Shown in pieces: positions 11,164 to 21,447 of a DNA stretch of 64,000 nt. Under the pieces are notes generated by a model. It worked only from the letters and a program-made list of their open reading frames with translations, did not search any database and was not told the DNA's origin. This DNA is from Conoideocrella luteorostrata (taxonomy: Eukaryota; Ascomycota; Sordariomycetes; Hypocreales; Clavicipitaceae), in NCBI GenBank assembly GCA_032433595.1, contig JASWJB010000064.1:100876-164875 (forward strand), written 5' to 3'. The position numbers and the translations under genes were made by a program. Position 1 is the first letter of the stretch. Every line of letters begins with the position of its first letter.

Positions 11164-12528
11164 GGCCTCGGTTCTTGGTTTGCTTTTGCGCACCCTTCTA
11201 AATAAAGAGAGTAAAGCTGTAAAGTTAGCTGCGAGGGAGGAAATATATGCAAACAGAGGTTGAGAGAGTGAAACTTGGACAGAGGTGGATGAGTGAAGAG
11301 ACTGGAAAACAAAAGTGCCGTGGCAAGTGCACACCTTGCCTGGGGGTTTGGAGAGGGTTACGGTGGTGGTGGTGGCGCAGCAGAGCAAACAGGTAATGCG
11401 TGTCCTGCTGCCTAATACATGATCGATGCATGCAGAGGGGTTATTTATAGAAGGCTTACTAGGAAAACCAAATCTTGCCACGCACAAAGGAAGCGGGCTA
11501 CATTCACCTCTAATGTAGTATTCAATTAAGCAGGCTGAGCAAAACCAATAGGATTCTACTATAATTAGATTTGCAACTTGGCCAGCTCATTAAGTACACT
11601 TGGCATGCTGCCATACTTTATCGGCTGACCCATCACAAGGGCAGGCAAAGAGAAAGGAGTTAGGACGTTGGCGTAGTAAGTTATCATAGGCTGCACAGGG
11701 GTTGTGCAGTAGGTATCGATACCAATCGCTTCAAAACGCAAACACAATATATTCATAAGACTCTGAAATCTGTGGATGCCGAAGCAAGTCAGAAGGAAAG
11801 CGCTGATATCGTCGTACAAATATCGTGGCTGAAAGTTGGTCACGTAACCTGCTCCGTGCTTCCTATTGTGCTTGGCGGAGGGTTCCAACAGTTATCTTGT
11901 TACACAAACTACGGGCTGTACTTAGCTTACCTGTCTTCGGGTTACTGCAGTGCGACGAAAGCATTGGATTCTCGCTACCACAAGACAAAAAATCCTTGAA
12001 GCCCTCTTTAAATTTCGTCGCACGGCCATTAACCTTGCTTTTTGTTAGCTCTAGTAAGCTGCACGGCCTTACAAAACCTTGCAGATGCAACGTGATGTTT
12101 TGCTACGACTAGAGTCATTACGACTTTCATTATCATGAAAACAAAAGGTAGTTCAATAGTAATCTGTAGACTCTTTTATCACCTCAACAGTACTACAGAA
12201 ACGTACGCCAAGTCTCGCATAATTTTTTCGGGAGATGCTGTTGGCCGGTCCTTCGTCACCTTTTAGGTCGCGTCCGACAGAATGCATATCTTACGGCTGG
12301 CCGGGGTGTCAAAGTTGGTCTCATACATTCTGATTTTATCACAGTAACTGGACCATTACTATTATTTTAATGCGAATATAAATGCCCATCTTTTCCGTTT
12401 CATTTCTAGTTTCTCAGTTCTCAAGTAGCAATAGCCATAGACATTATACAGTCCCTTCCCATTTTCCATTTTTTTCATCTTCTTTGCTCTTAATCTTTTA
12501 CATCGAGTACCCTTTTATCCTATATACA
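11164..12528. other. Intergenic between divergent secreted-protein genes, with repeat B copy 1
   Basis: The stretch contains the leader and promoter of the minus-strand gene on the left and the promoter of the SGNH gene on the right (AATATAAATG near 12376-12385, about 150 bp before the ATG). Repeat B copy 1 lies at 11781-11893. No further gene supported. Confidence 0.55.
11781..11893. repeat. Dispersed repeat B, copy 1
   Basis: About 113 bp sharing long blocks with 14908-15021 in the same orientation, for instance AAATATCGTGGC and GTGCTTC...TATTGT. The two copies lie about 3.1 kb apart, on either side of the SGNH hydrolase. Many differences are C/T or G/A, and copy 2 carries mostly the T/A states. 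Confidence 0.7.
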
Positions 12529-14680
12529 ATGAAGCCCCTCAATCTTTCCATCGTGGCGGCGATCCTCGTTGCCCCGGCTGCTATGGCTGACGACCTCAAA
12601 GCTGCCTCCGACGCCGTGTACGCCAAGTTGCACAGCCCCTCCTTCGTACCGTACAAGAAACCAAAGCAGAGAATCACCGAGTGGATTGCCCTCGGTGACT
12701 CCTACACCGCTGGCACTGGAGCCAACGGCAAGGGTGATGATTTTGCCGGCGAAGCCAACCGTGGCAAGAAATCCTATCCAATGAAAATGTCCATGGATCA
12801 TGACAGTTGGGAGTTTATTAATGGAGATAAACATCTTCCTCAATTCAGCTTCCATGCTTATACGAGTGACACCACAAAGGAGCTCAAGGAGGAGCAGTTG
12901 AAGCAAGGAATATTTAAGGATGATTTCGGGACCGCCCGTGGCCAGCTTTTTGGGAAGCCCCAGATCGCTACCTTGACGATTGGGGGTAACGATGCACTGC
13001 TTGCCAAGTAAGTATCAAAATGGCATCCGCATTCCAGTTCTGTCCCGCGGCTAACGGTCAGTCAACAGGATATTGAACGCCTGCGTCTATCAGTACTGGA
13101 CTGCAGGGGATTGTGACAACACTCTTGACGAACTCGACAAGATGATCAGCAGTAACAGGCTCAAATACGAGGTGACTCTGGCCATTGAGCACGTTGTCGC
13201 ATCAGGCCGTCTGGCTGGGGGCGCCACCCCTGCCGAAAGCTTCCAGGTCTATATTCCCGAGTACGTGACCTTCTTCTCCGACGATATGGGCAGTAAGTGC
13301 GACGACTACAGCTGGGGCACCCTTTGGGTCCATCCTAAGCTTACCGTTCGCCTTCGTGAGCGCCTCAACGAGTTCACGAGGAGGGTCAACAAGATTATCA
13401 AGGACACTGCCTAGGAGCTCAAGCCTATGGGTGTCATCTATGTGGAGGGTCTCAACGATGCCTACAAGGGACACCGTTACTGCGAAAATAATGCCAACGA
13501 GAAGATGACTGGCGGCGATGTCTGGTTCTGGACCAAGTTCTCTAAGCAAGACTCTGACAAGGAGGACGAGGCCCAAAGCGTTGATATTGGTCAGGAAATC
13601 TTGAACTTTGTCTGGCCTGGTGAGCACAAAGTTGTTTCTGAGAGTACCAAAGGTCAATTGCCGCCCTGGAAATGGCCCGGCGCGGAAAAGTACCCAGATG
13701 CTACTTCTCTCATGAAAGCCATGCGAGAAAGCGATAATACTATCCAAGCCCATCGCTGGACGCCGTATGATCTGCTACGCTCGTTCCACCCCAAGGGTAC
13801 AGCGTACCAAGAGCATGCTAAACACATCTTTGGAGCAATTGCAGATAATCGAGACGCCATTGAAGGGAATGGAAAGACTAATCAACCCAATAATAATCCT
13901 TCTGTCAAGGACAAGAACGAATGCCATGGCGTCGGCGGCGACTACTGGGTCATGTCTCGCGATGTGGTTATTGATAACGCCAAGGCCTTTTGCGGCCAAG
14001 GAGAGAAGGTAGTCAAATACAACAAGGACTCCGTAAACGAGCTAGAGTTGTCTGTCTCCAAGACAGGTGACAATAGCAAAGGTCCTAAAGATGACCTACA
14101 CTGTCTTGATAGACTTCAAAATGCTGTTATTGACGGGTGCGATGGAGCTGACCACAAGAATAACCCACACAACTATAAATTTGGCTCCAAGTTTACTTCT
14201 GCCGATGGCTGGGTTTATCAGATGAAACCCCAGAGCAAGCAAGTCAACGAAGTTAGCTGCGATGTATCTTATAAGTTCTTCTACGATTTCTTTGAAATTC
14301 GTGGCAAGAACCTCCCTGATGCTAAGCTTGGTGCTAATGGCGATGGTCTTAAGAAGGAACTCCAAGGTTGTGGCAGGCTAACTAAGTGGCATTTTGAGCA
14401 AACCCCTCACGACGTTAAGTTCCAATGGTATGCCAAGGGACAGCTTCCCATTGGCACTAAGAAGTGCACAGGAAGGGCCCTCGAGAGCGCCGGCGGTTCT
14501 AGCAAAGGTCATTGTCATGGTGCGGGCCGACGGTCGACCCCTTCAGAGCGACGGACTACGGTTCGCGCCGAAGCGAAACGTGATAGTATTGATGAATGGC
14601 CGGGCTACGGTGAGGATAGCGCGCATGAGTTTAGCAGTCGAGCTGTGACTAATAATGAGCAACCGCGATCGCATTATTGA
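12529..14680 (+). pseudogene. Secreted SGNH-hydrolase (GDSL lipase/esterase-like) with one in-frame TAG
   Basis: Exon 1 is 12529-13007; a 61-bp intron at 13008-13068 (GTAAGT...CTAAC...ACAG) is followed by exon 2 in phase. A signal peptide (MKPLNLSIVAAILVAPAAMA) opens the protein. Block I, IALGDSYTAG, carries the catalytic Ser, and block III reads TIGGNDALL. TAG at 13412-13414 then interrupts the frame, which stays open past it for more than 1.2 kb to TGA-free sequence ending at 14680. The part after the stop holds a block V-like SFHPKGTAY with the catalytic His, and a cysteine-rich C-terminal domain (FQWYAKGQLPIGTKKC, GHCHGAG). Without readthrough the enzyme lacks the catalytic His. CAG to TAG is the simplest origin. 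If the stop is a sequence error, the gene encodes about 695 residues. Repeat B flanks it on both sides. Confidence 0.75.
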
Positions 14681-14907
14681 ATAGCTAGTTTATAGCGATC
14701 AGAGTGCGCGTATTTTCGCGAGGTGATATTCGGCAGAACTTATCGGGGAGAATAGCCGGATACAAGGCTTCAGCGTGGAGCAGTCCTTGTGAAGTAGATA
14801 ATGTAGGTTTCACAGGGAGGTTTCACAGGGAGTTCTTCCGGTATCGATATCAGAAGGTTCAAAATATAAATAAAAATGCATTCAACATCTATATGCGTCC
14901 TAAAGGA

Positions 14908-15021
14908 GAAAGCAAGCCGAAAGGAAAGCACTGATATCATCGTATAAATATCGTGGCAACAGGGTGATCACGCGACTTACTCCGTGCTTCTTATTGTACT
15001 TACGAGAGGGATCCAACAGTT
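14908..15021. repeat. Dispersed repeat B, copy 2
   Basis: Second copy of the repeat at 11781-11893, same orientation. Relative to copy 1 it shows changes such as GTCGTACAAA to ATCGTATAAA and TTCCTATTGTGC to TTCTTATTGTAC, that is C-to-T and G-to-A. Confidence 0.7.
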
Positions 15022-15260
15022 GAGTTTAATGGCTAAGCGATTTAATCACTTGAGACTGTAGAAGACGCTTTAGGGCTTAGATTCTTTGAAGATTTTAAAA
15101 GTCGCTGCACCCAAGCCCTTTAATTCAACCCAAGACGTCTGAAATTACAATTGGGAAAGGCATATTAAGCTCCATGTAGGACTTTATGAATATAAGGTCT
15201 ACCATATTTAGAAAGTGTAATTATTTTTTAAATTACTATTAATCTTATATGGATTTTATT

Positions 15261-15406
15261 CAGGGCAGCTCATGGATCACTCAGGGCGGCTCAGGATTGC
15301 TCAGTGAGGCTCAGGGGCTAAGCAGGTTAAAGCGGCCACGGCTCAGGAACTCGTTCAAGAAAGGAATTGGAACCTGTTAGTTTTTCTCGCTTGATATGGC
15401 TGTATT
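15261..15406. repeat. Dispersed repeat C, copy 1 (146 bp)
   Basis: Starts CAGGGCAGCTCATGG, contains several GGCTCAGG units, then CAGGGGCTAAGCAGGTTAAA, and ends in TGATATGGCTGTATT. The copy at 24478-24623 is the same length, same orientation and about 90 percent identical by eye. The clustered GGCTCAGG/GCTCA units resemble subterminal repeats of DNA transposons such as hAT elements (inference). Confidence 0.8.
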
Positions 15407-15589
15407 GCGACTAGTTTGAGTGGGCTTCCAACATAAGGAAAATACTTATGAGATCCCCCAAGGTGCGCTCCACCAAATTTTGGATCATTGTCAACTCAGA
15501 GTACCACACAGATGGAATGGAAATGGTAGAATAGTACCTCCTACGCAGGCTGGACTTACTTCCCGGCGACTCCAGGACCACGCGGTGAG

Positions 15590-16150
15590 GTGCTCAGGTA
15601 CTCGTCATGCAACCACCCAAAGGTGTCGATGGCCTGGTCATACTGGCGCTCTGAGCGTCTGACTCAAGCCATCTTCTTCGCCAACCCGGACCGCATGCCT
15701 CGGCTAGCGGGTCTGCTGGAGTCTGTAATGGAATTCGCAGATCATCCAATGCTGGTTGCGCTTATCTATGGCATGACACTGAGTGCCGATATTGAACGAG
15801 GGCACAAATTACAGAAGGAAGTTACACGGAAAGTAGAATCTTGGACGGGCCATCATTCTTGGCAGCGCAGAGCTGGGTGGCCTGCTGAAGGATCCCTGTA
15901 CCATGCTGTCTGCGATGATGGCTGGCGCGTCGACTAAGCTAGCCAACCTCCCTAGGAAAGCCAGGGTTCTGGGGGATCTTTTGTGAATTCATCGAGGAAA
16001 ACTTGGATGGTGGTTCGACACAGCCTATCCCGGACAACAAAGCGTCTCAAACGATGGTTCGGAGTTTCGTCCGATTGCTGACCAAGCGTCTCATGTTATA
16101 CTTTGGAGAAACGCGGAAACACCTAGTTATTAGCCGTATGGCTCCTACTT
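15590..16150 (+). pseudogene. Relic of an uncharacterised fungal protein
   Basis: The frame from 15590 gives a coherent helical stretch (MAWSYWRSERLTQAIFF, ADHPMLVALIYGMTLSADIE) and runs to a TAA at 15935-15937. A second frame starting around 15895 continues it with TMLSAMMAGASTKLANLPRK, and a third near 15980 holds EFIEENLDGG. At least two frameshifts therefore break it. The pattern resembles a family of hypothetical filamentous-ascomycete proteins of unknown role; I cannot name a domain. It lies directly downstream of repeat C in a decayed region. Confidence 0.4.
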
Positions 16151-18307
16151 AACATGTTGTTGGCCCTGGCTGATTCAAAAACAGATCTCTAATCTCATCG
16201 CACAAAGAGACTCTGTAATTACAGACAGAATCCTGGAGGCGCTGTTCTTCCCGCCAAATCTGGCGGGACCTGTCGCCCCTCTTGGCGGCATCAGCAGTGA
16301 GAGGCCAACACACAGCTTCAGGTACAGTGTACTCCGTACATTAGCCAGGAACCGGGCTGACTGACCAACCAGGTCCACAAACCCCACTATACGAGTACTG
16401 CGCCAGGCATGTGACTGAGTGCCAAACTAGCCTGGCACGCACTTCAACCCAAGTTCTTGAATCCAGTAGATTAATTGTCAATACCTATCAGGTAGGGCAT
16501 CGGATGCTGTTTGGGACCAGATAATGCGGCATGGTCCTAAGTGGGCCACTTTTAATAGCGCATACGTTAACGAGAAGGTTTAATTCCACCTCGAGCGCGT
16601 TGTTGCAGATTAAACCAATTGAAAAGACTGTCTCATTGACTTATTCACTCACATAGGTCTTCTCTCTTCTTGCTTATGCTTTACTGTTACCCCGCAGCGA
16701 GGAGTTTGCTAGCTACATAATACTCTCCTTTAATAGGCTAAGGTGCGTCGCTAGATTCACGACGTCACGTGGCCTCTGAATGCCCTCACAAGCAATAGTC
16801 TCTGACAGGGTTATAATAATCTAATACAACCAGTGTTTTAGGACAAGCAAAAGAATATGTTAACAGGCTAAATCTAAAATAGTTAATTGCATTTGCTAAG
16901 GATATTATTAATAACAGTAGGATTAATACAAAACATCCACAAAGTAACCTACAATATGGTTTTCACTTAGATGCCTTATATATATCAAAATACAAGAGCC
17001 CCGTTTTAAAGATCAAATTTTCTTATCAGTTATCGCTAAATACATCGTTACAGGGGTCAGGTTTCGCCGTAAAATAACTCACTAAATGTTTAAAAATCCA
17101 AAAAGCTCCCGAACAGTAGCCAAAAAATTAGACTCTTTTATTTTAAGCCAGACCATATCGTCCGAATGCTCGCGGAGAAATTGGATATCATCCTCCAAGA
17201 TTGGCATGCAGCGGCAAAGCTAATTCCGTGGACGCCGCGCCGCGGAAGTCTCCCTAGGCGAACGGTAATACGCACCAAATAGGGTTATTTTTTAAGCCAA
17301 GACACTATTTAGTTTAGCAAGGAGTCTTGAATAGCAAGTCTAAAACCAGTGTTAGTCAAGCTTTATAGTGGGGAGAGAATTATACCATGTCTGCTAATAA
17401 ATTATTGCCTGTCCATTCGTACCTGTTGGAATCTCGCCGCCAAGCACACAACAAGGGCACGGATATCGTCACGTGGTCACCTTTCGGCCAACCTATTTAT
17501 ACGACGATAGTAGGCATCGTAGCTTGACTTGATTCCTTCTTCTTAGATAGACTCGACTTATTGAATATATTGCATTTTGAAGCCGACGATCTAGATCGTT
17601 GCACAACCCTGTGCAACCCACAGTACCATGGGGGGGGGAGAGGTTCTGTGGGAGACTCGGCACGGCAGTGATCGATGAGGAAATAGCAATCCCGATTTGC
17701 ATATGCAAAGTCGTCACCCCGTACGTTTACACGCTCCTTAGTTTATTAAAGTCGCGACTCCAAACATGCTGGCATATGAGATTTCGCATGAAGTCAAATT
17801 TTTGGTGTTAATCATCATCCCCTATTACAAGACTCGTTCTTGTTTGCACCAATACTCTCAATGGTTTGTCCTCGACTCTCACTTTTTTGCGTCGGCGAAC
17901 TTGGCTCAGCGGCAGGTACATCCATAATTCAGACGGGGCATAGTAATAATTGTCTTTACATATTAAAATGTTCTAAAGGGTTCTTCTGGTTCATAGTCCG
18001 TTGCGTTGCGTTGCGTGGGGCAGCTGGCTGTAATGAATGACTACGCCCCTTTTACTACTGGTATGGCGCCTAACCTAACGCATTTACTCCTGGTCCAGGC
18101 CAGGCCTGGTGATTAGCTTCCTATAAGGGAAGTAGCCTAGATAAGAAAGCCTGATTAGGTTAATTTATTGTTATACTTGAACCAGTAAAGCGGGCTAACC
18201 ACCTGTTCTTGGTTGTCGCGGTTGACAGCACAAAGGGCGGAAGAACTAGAGTACAGGGCGGGGAGCACTGTATCTTCTCTCCATATTTATAAGCTCTACA
18301 TTAATAG
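16151..18307. other. Gene-poor, partly AT-rich region
   Basis: About 2.2 kb with no supportable gene. The stretch 16800-17120 is AT-rich with many TA dinucleotides, fitting mutated repeat DNA. A GTACTCCGTAC motif lies near 16329-16339, and TGCGTTGCGT-type short doublings lie near 18001-18016. Confidence 0.5.
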
Positions 18308-19264
18308 TTACATATGCTTCCATGATAAAATCATGCATTTTGCTCGCTCCTCTTCCTCATCTTCGCATTCCTCATTGAATTTCTGTTGCGCAGCATTTAG
18401 CAGCTCTGCCACCTGCTCAAGGCCACCAGCTTTCGCAAGCACATTAACACTAACTTCATAATACACTTTATCTCTATCTCCATCATAGAATATACCTGGC
18501 TTCTTTCGCGATTGATCAAGACCATATCTATGTAAAAACGTAGAAAGGCAGCCATCGTGGACGCGATAGTAATCCCAGTACCTCTCCTCATCAGGTATCC
18601 AAGGCATTGCTTCTAAGTACTTAGGGTCCACTATAACATAGAAAGCATTTATATTCTCCCACATATGCAAAAGGTTTATTAGGCAACTCCAGCTATAAAA
18701 TCTTTTGGTTTGTGGCCCTGGCCATACAATAGCCAGGTTATAAAGGGTTCGCCGGGGTTCCTTATATTTAAGTGAGACAGTTAGCTTATGGGTTTGCGGC
18801 TGCCAGCGGTCCTGTAGCATAAGTAAGTCGCGACTGGTATTGACTTCAACTTTATGTCGTAAGCAGCGGATCAATATTGGCGAATCTGCTCTATGGCGTT
18901 GATAAGCAGCAGTAGCAACGTCCGAGGCAGCCTTACAGCAGAGGAGGAGTGACGATAGTATGTTTATAAATTCGCTGTGCGCCGGACCATTTTTCATGGC
19001 ATTATGAAAGCGCGCTCGAAATATTTTACTGTTTTTGCCATCATTTGGGTACGTCGGTTGAATCGATAGTTTGGCAAGGTATGCAGTTGGGCATGGGTTT
19101 GGTATAGCTGCCTCCCATATTATTCTTTGCAGCTCGGTTGGCAGTCGCGCAAAGGCAGGAAAGAGGGCCATTCTCTGCACTATTGATTTCGGCCAAAGTG
19201 TATTTTGTAAAAGGAAGAAATGTGTTGGAATTGATAGGAGAGGTTCAACGATGTTTGCATTCAT
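18308..19264 (-). CDS. 2EXR domain-containing protein
   Basis: A single exon of about 318 residues from ATG 19264. The 2EXR signature is visible near residue 35: FARLPTELQRIIWEAAIP. The C-terminus is acidic (EECEDEEEERAK). A later ATG at 19171 would start just before the domain, and the frame is open upstream to 19459. I avoided that longer start because the sequence beyond 19265 is repeat D, shared with 37.6 kb. 2EXR proteins are numerous and variable in filamentous ascomycetes and of unknown biochemical role. The gene is intact although its neighbours are repeats and pseudogenes, which argues that it is either recent or under selection. Confidence 0.7.
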   Translation of the reverse strand: MNANIVEPLLSIPTHFFLLQNTLWPKSIVQRMALFPAFARLPTELQRIIWEAAIPNPCPTAYLAKLSIQPTYPNDGKNSKIFRARFHNAMKNGPAHSEFINILSSLLLCCKAASDVATAAYQRHRADSPILIRCLRHKVEVNTSRDLLMLQDRWQPQTHKLTVSLKYKEPRRTLYNLAIVWPGPQTKRFYSWSCLINLLHMWENINAFYVIVDPKYLEAMPWIPDEERYWDYYRVHDGCLSTFLHRYGLDQSRKKPGIFYDGDRDKVYYEVSVNVLAKAGGLEQVAELLNAAQQKFNEECEDEEEERAKCMILSWKHM

Positions 19265-19445
19265 GGGACCAGCTGTGTTACTGAGATGATGGTTGCAGAA
19301 TCCCCCGTCTGACGGCCTCGTCCAAATCCCCCTATAAATACCCCTATAATCTGAGACACTTCCGTCCTGAATTCCTGCCTTAGGCCCAGAGGCCACGTAA
19401 CCTTTCTTGCACGGCCCGTGTATCCACACATCCGGTCCACACACA
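19262..19445. repeat. Dispersed repeat D, copy 1
   Basis: Shares GATGATGG, then CTGACGGCC.CGTCCAAATCC, then a TA-rich stretch ending CTGAGAC, with 37636-37731 in the same order and orientation. On the minus strand both copies read GFGRGRQ. Copy 2 carries an extra 14 bp, TACGGAGTACTCCG, exactly between two aligned blocks. Confidence 0.65.
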
Positions 19446-19545
19446 CCCGTGTAATCCAACAGGAGCAGTAAATACTCAAGATTAAATGCTATTTAAATGT
19501 TGGAATGAATCCTAACTGCAAGTAGTTCAGCGACAGATCGATGGC

Positions 19546-21447
19546 GTGCAGCAGACTGCAATTGCAACGAAAACTACAACTGAATCTATCAAGTCTGGCC
19601 TTCATGCTGATGCAATGAAGCGCTGGCTTTGCTCCCCCGACCCGTCTACAAACGTCAACCACGCAAAGAAGCCCCGCCATGAGGGGACAGGCTTCTGGAT
19701 AGTCCAGTCTTCCGGGAGTGGCATTTGGGGGTCGCGTTGACATTTATGGCTGAATGGGCTCGCGGGATGTGGAAAGACCGTCCTCAGTGCAACTCTACTG
19801 GATTATATTACAAAAGGAAACAACCACCTAATTCTTTGCTTCTTCTTTGACTTTAGCGATATAACAAAGTAGACCTTAGATGGCATGCTGCGGTCGCTTG
19901 CTTATCAACTTTACCAAGGAGGGGCCGGTTCTGCAGGTCTTCTAGACACCATATTCCAAGCACACCACAATGGCCGCGAGCAACCTGATCCGAAGATGCT
20001 CGAGGACATTGTGTATAAGATGCTCACAGTCCACAAGAAATGCACTATTGTTCTAGATGCCCTGGATGAGTCGACAACGAGGCATGAACTTCTCCAGTGG
20101 ATAAAGGACTTAGTGTTTAGGCCAGAATTAGGCTATATCCAGCTGATTTGTACTAGTCGGCCCGAATCCAAGTTCCTTTGCGATATTCCCGCATTGATAT
20201 GCCAGGACAACTGCTTAATACTTGACAAGGAGTCCATTAACGCTGATATCCGATCGTATGTTGCAGCACAGCTTTCGCAACGACCTGATTTTCAGGACAA
20301 GCGCTTATCCCAGAATCTTCTTGAGGAGATGCGACAGAAGGTTGGCCATGGGGCTGATGGAATGTGAGATATTACTCCCTCAATTAATATACTAATGGTC
20401 TTTTAACGCTCTATTTAGGTTCAGGTGGGCGATATGTCAATTAGACAGCCTAGCTCGATGTCGTCATGAGGCAGCTATTGAGAAAGCTCTTGTATCTTTG
20501 CCGCCGAACCTAGAAGAGACGTACCGACGCATGGTTGAGAGCATACCGAAAGAGGACAAAGATGACGCGACACGGCTCCTGCAGTTTTTAGTGTATTCAA
20601 AGCGACCTGTCAAGCTAACAGAGGCTAAAGAGATCATAGCGACCCAGGTCGAAAACGAGCCACGAGGTTTTGATGTCAAACGTCGACTATTTCGCGAGAT
20701 GGACGTCTAAGCTTACTGTCCTGGCTTATTAACAGTCTTTCATGCTGCCGACGAAGAGCTACATCTTTCCCATTTTTCTGTTAAAGAGTACCTCATGCGA
20801 CAGAACAAATTCAATATTATAACTGCCAGCATCTCCATCACCGCAACCTGCTTGACTTATCTTACAGATATTAACGGTACAGGTTAAGCGGAATTTTCCG
20901 ATGGCAAGATATGCTGCGGAAATCTGGACAAGCTATGCTGTATTGGCTCAGACCTCAGAAAATTTAGTTCCAGCAATTGTCAGATCCCTAGAGGCAGAAG
21001 CGACGTTCCAACGATGGGCTCATTTATATCAGGCTGATGTGTATTGGAACCATTATCCAGGTCCTCCGCGAGGCTCAAGACTCTACTATATTTGCTTTGA
21101 AGGGCTCATGGCGAATACAATAGATCTTATCCACAATGGAGCGGACGTCAACACGCAGGGCGGCTACTACGGCAGTGTTCTTCAGGCAGCCTCATATAGG
21201 GGCCATCAAGAGATTGTCCAACTACTCCTAGACGAGGGAGCGGACGTCAACGCGCAGGGCGGCTACTACGGCAGTGCTCTTCAGGCAGCCTCATAGGGGC
21301 CATCAAGAGATTGTCCAACTACTCGTAGACAAGGGAGCAGACATCAACGCGCAGGGCGGCGACTACGGCAATGCTCTTCAGGCTGTGTGGGTTAGTGGTA
21401 GTCAGAATATTGTGCAATTGCTCCAAAGAAACGGTGCTATTGCATGA
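19546..21447 (+). pseudogene. NACHT-ankyrin (NLR-like STAND) protein, broken by stops and frameshifts
   Basis: The reading frame holds a NACHT P-loop ([12 protein letters not shown], 19753-19788) and a Walker B-like IVLDALDES (about 20047-20073), followed by typical NACHT downstream helices. An intron at 20364-20418 is in phase. In-frame stops are TGA at 19738-19740, TAG at 19870-19872, TAA at 20708-20710 and TAA at 20885-20887. A frameshift near 20885 leads into the ankyrin part. Three ankyrin units of 99, 97 and 99 bp occupy 21144-21242, 21243-21339 and 21340-21438; the middle one has lost 2 bp (TCATATAGG to TCATAGG). The expected N-terminal effector domain is missing. The first three stops are each one C-to-T change from a sense codon (CGA, CAG, CAA). 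Such proteins are involved in non-self recognition and programmed cell death in fungi; this copy should be inactive. Confidence 0.85.
21144..21438 (+). repeat. Three tandem ankyrin-coding units (99/97/99 bp)
   Basis: Units 1 and 2 differ at only a handful of positions apart from the 2-bp deletion in unit 2; unit 3 is similar only in its first half and then diverges, as an end unit. Such near-identical units are typical of rapidly shuffled repeat domains in fungal NLR proteins. Confidence 0.8.

Larger units (their letters stand above)
14681..15589. other. Intergenic with repeats B (copy 2) and C (copy 1)
   Basis: AT-rich with two repeat copies (14908-15021 and 15261-15406). A short internal doubling (CACAGGGAG at about 14811-14833) is also visible. 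No gene supported. Confidence 0.5.

Noticed and set aside
13202..13753. Long minus-strand frame opposite the SGNH gene
   Set aside because: It is the antisense shadow of the GC-rich coding frame, which shows real catalytic motifs.
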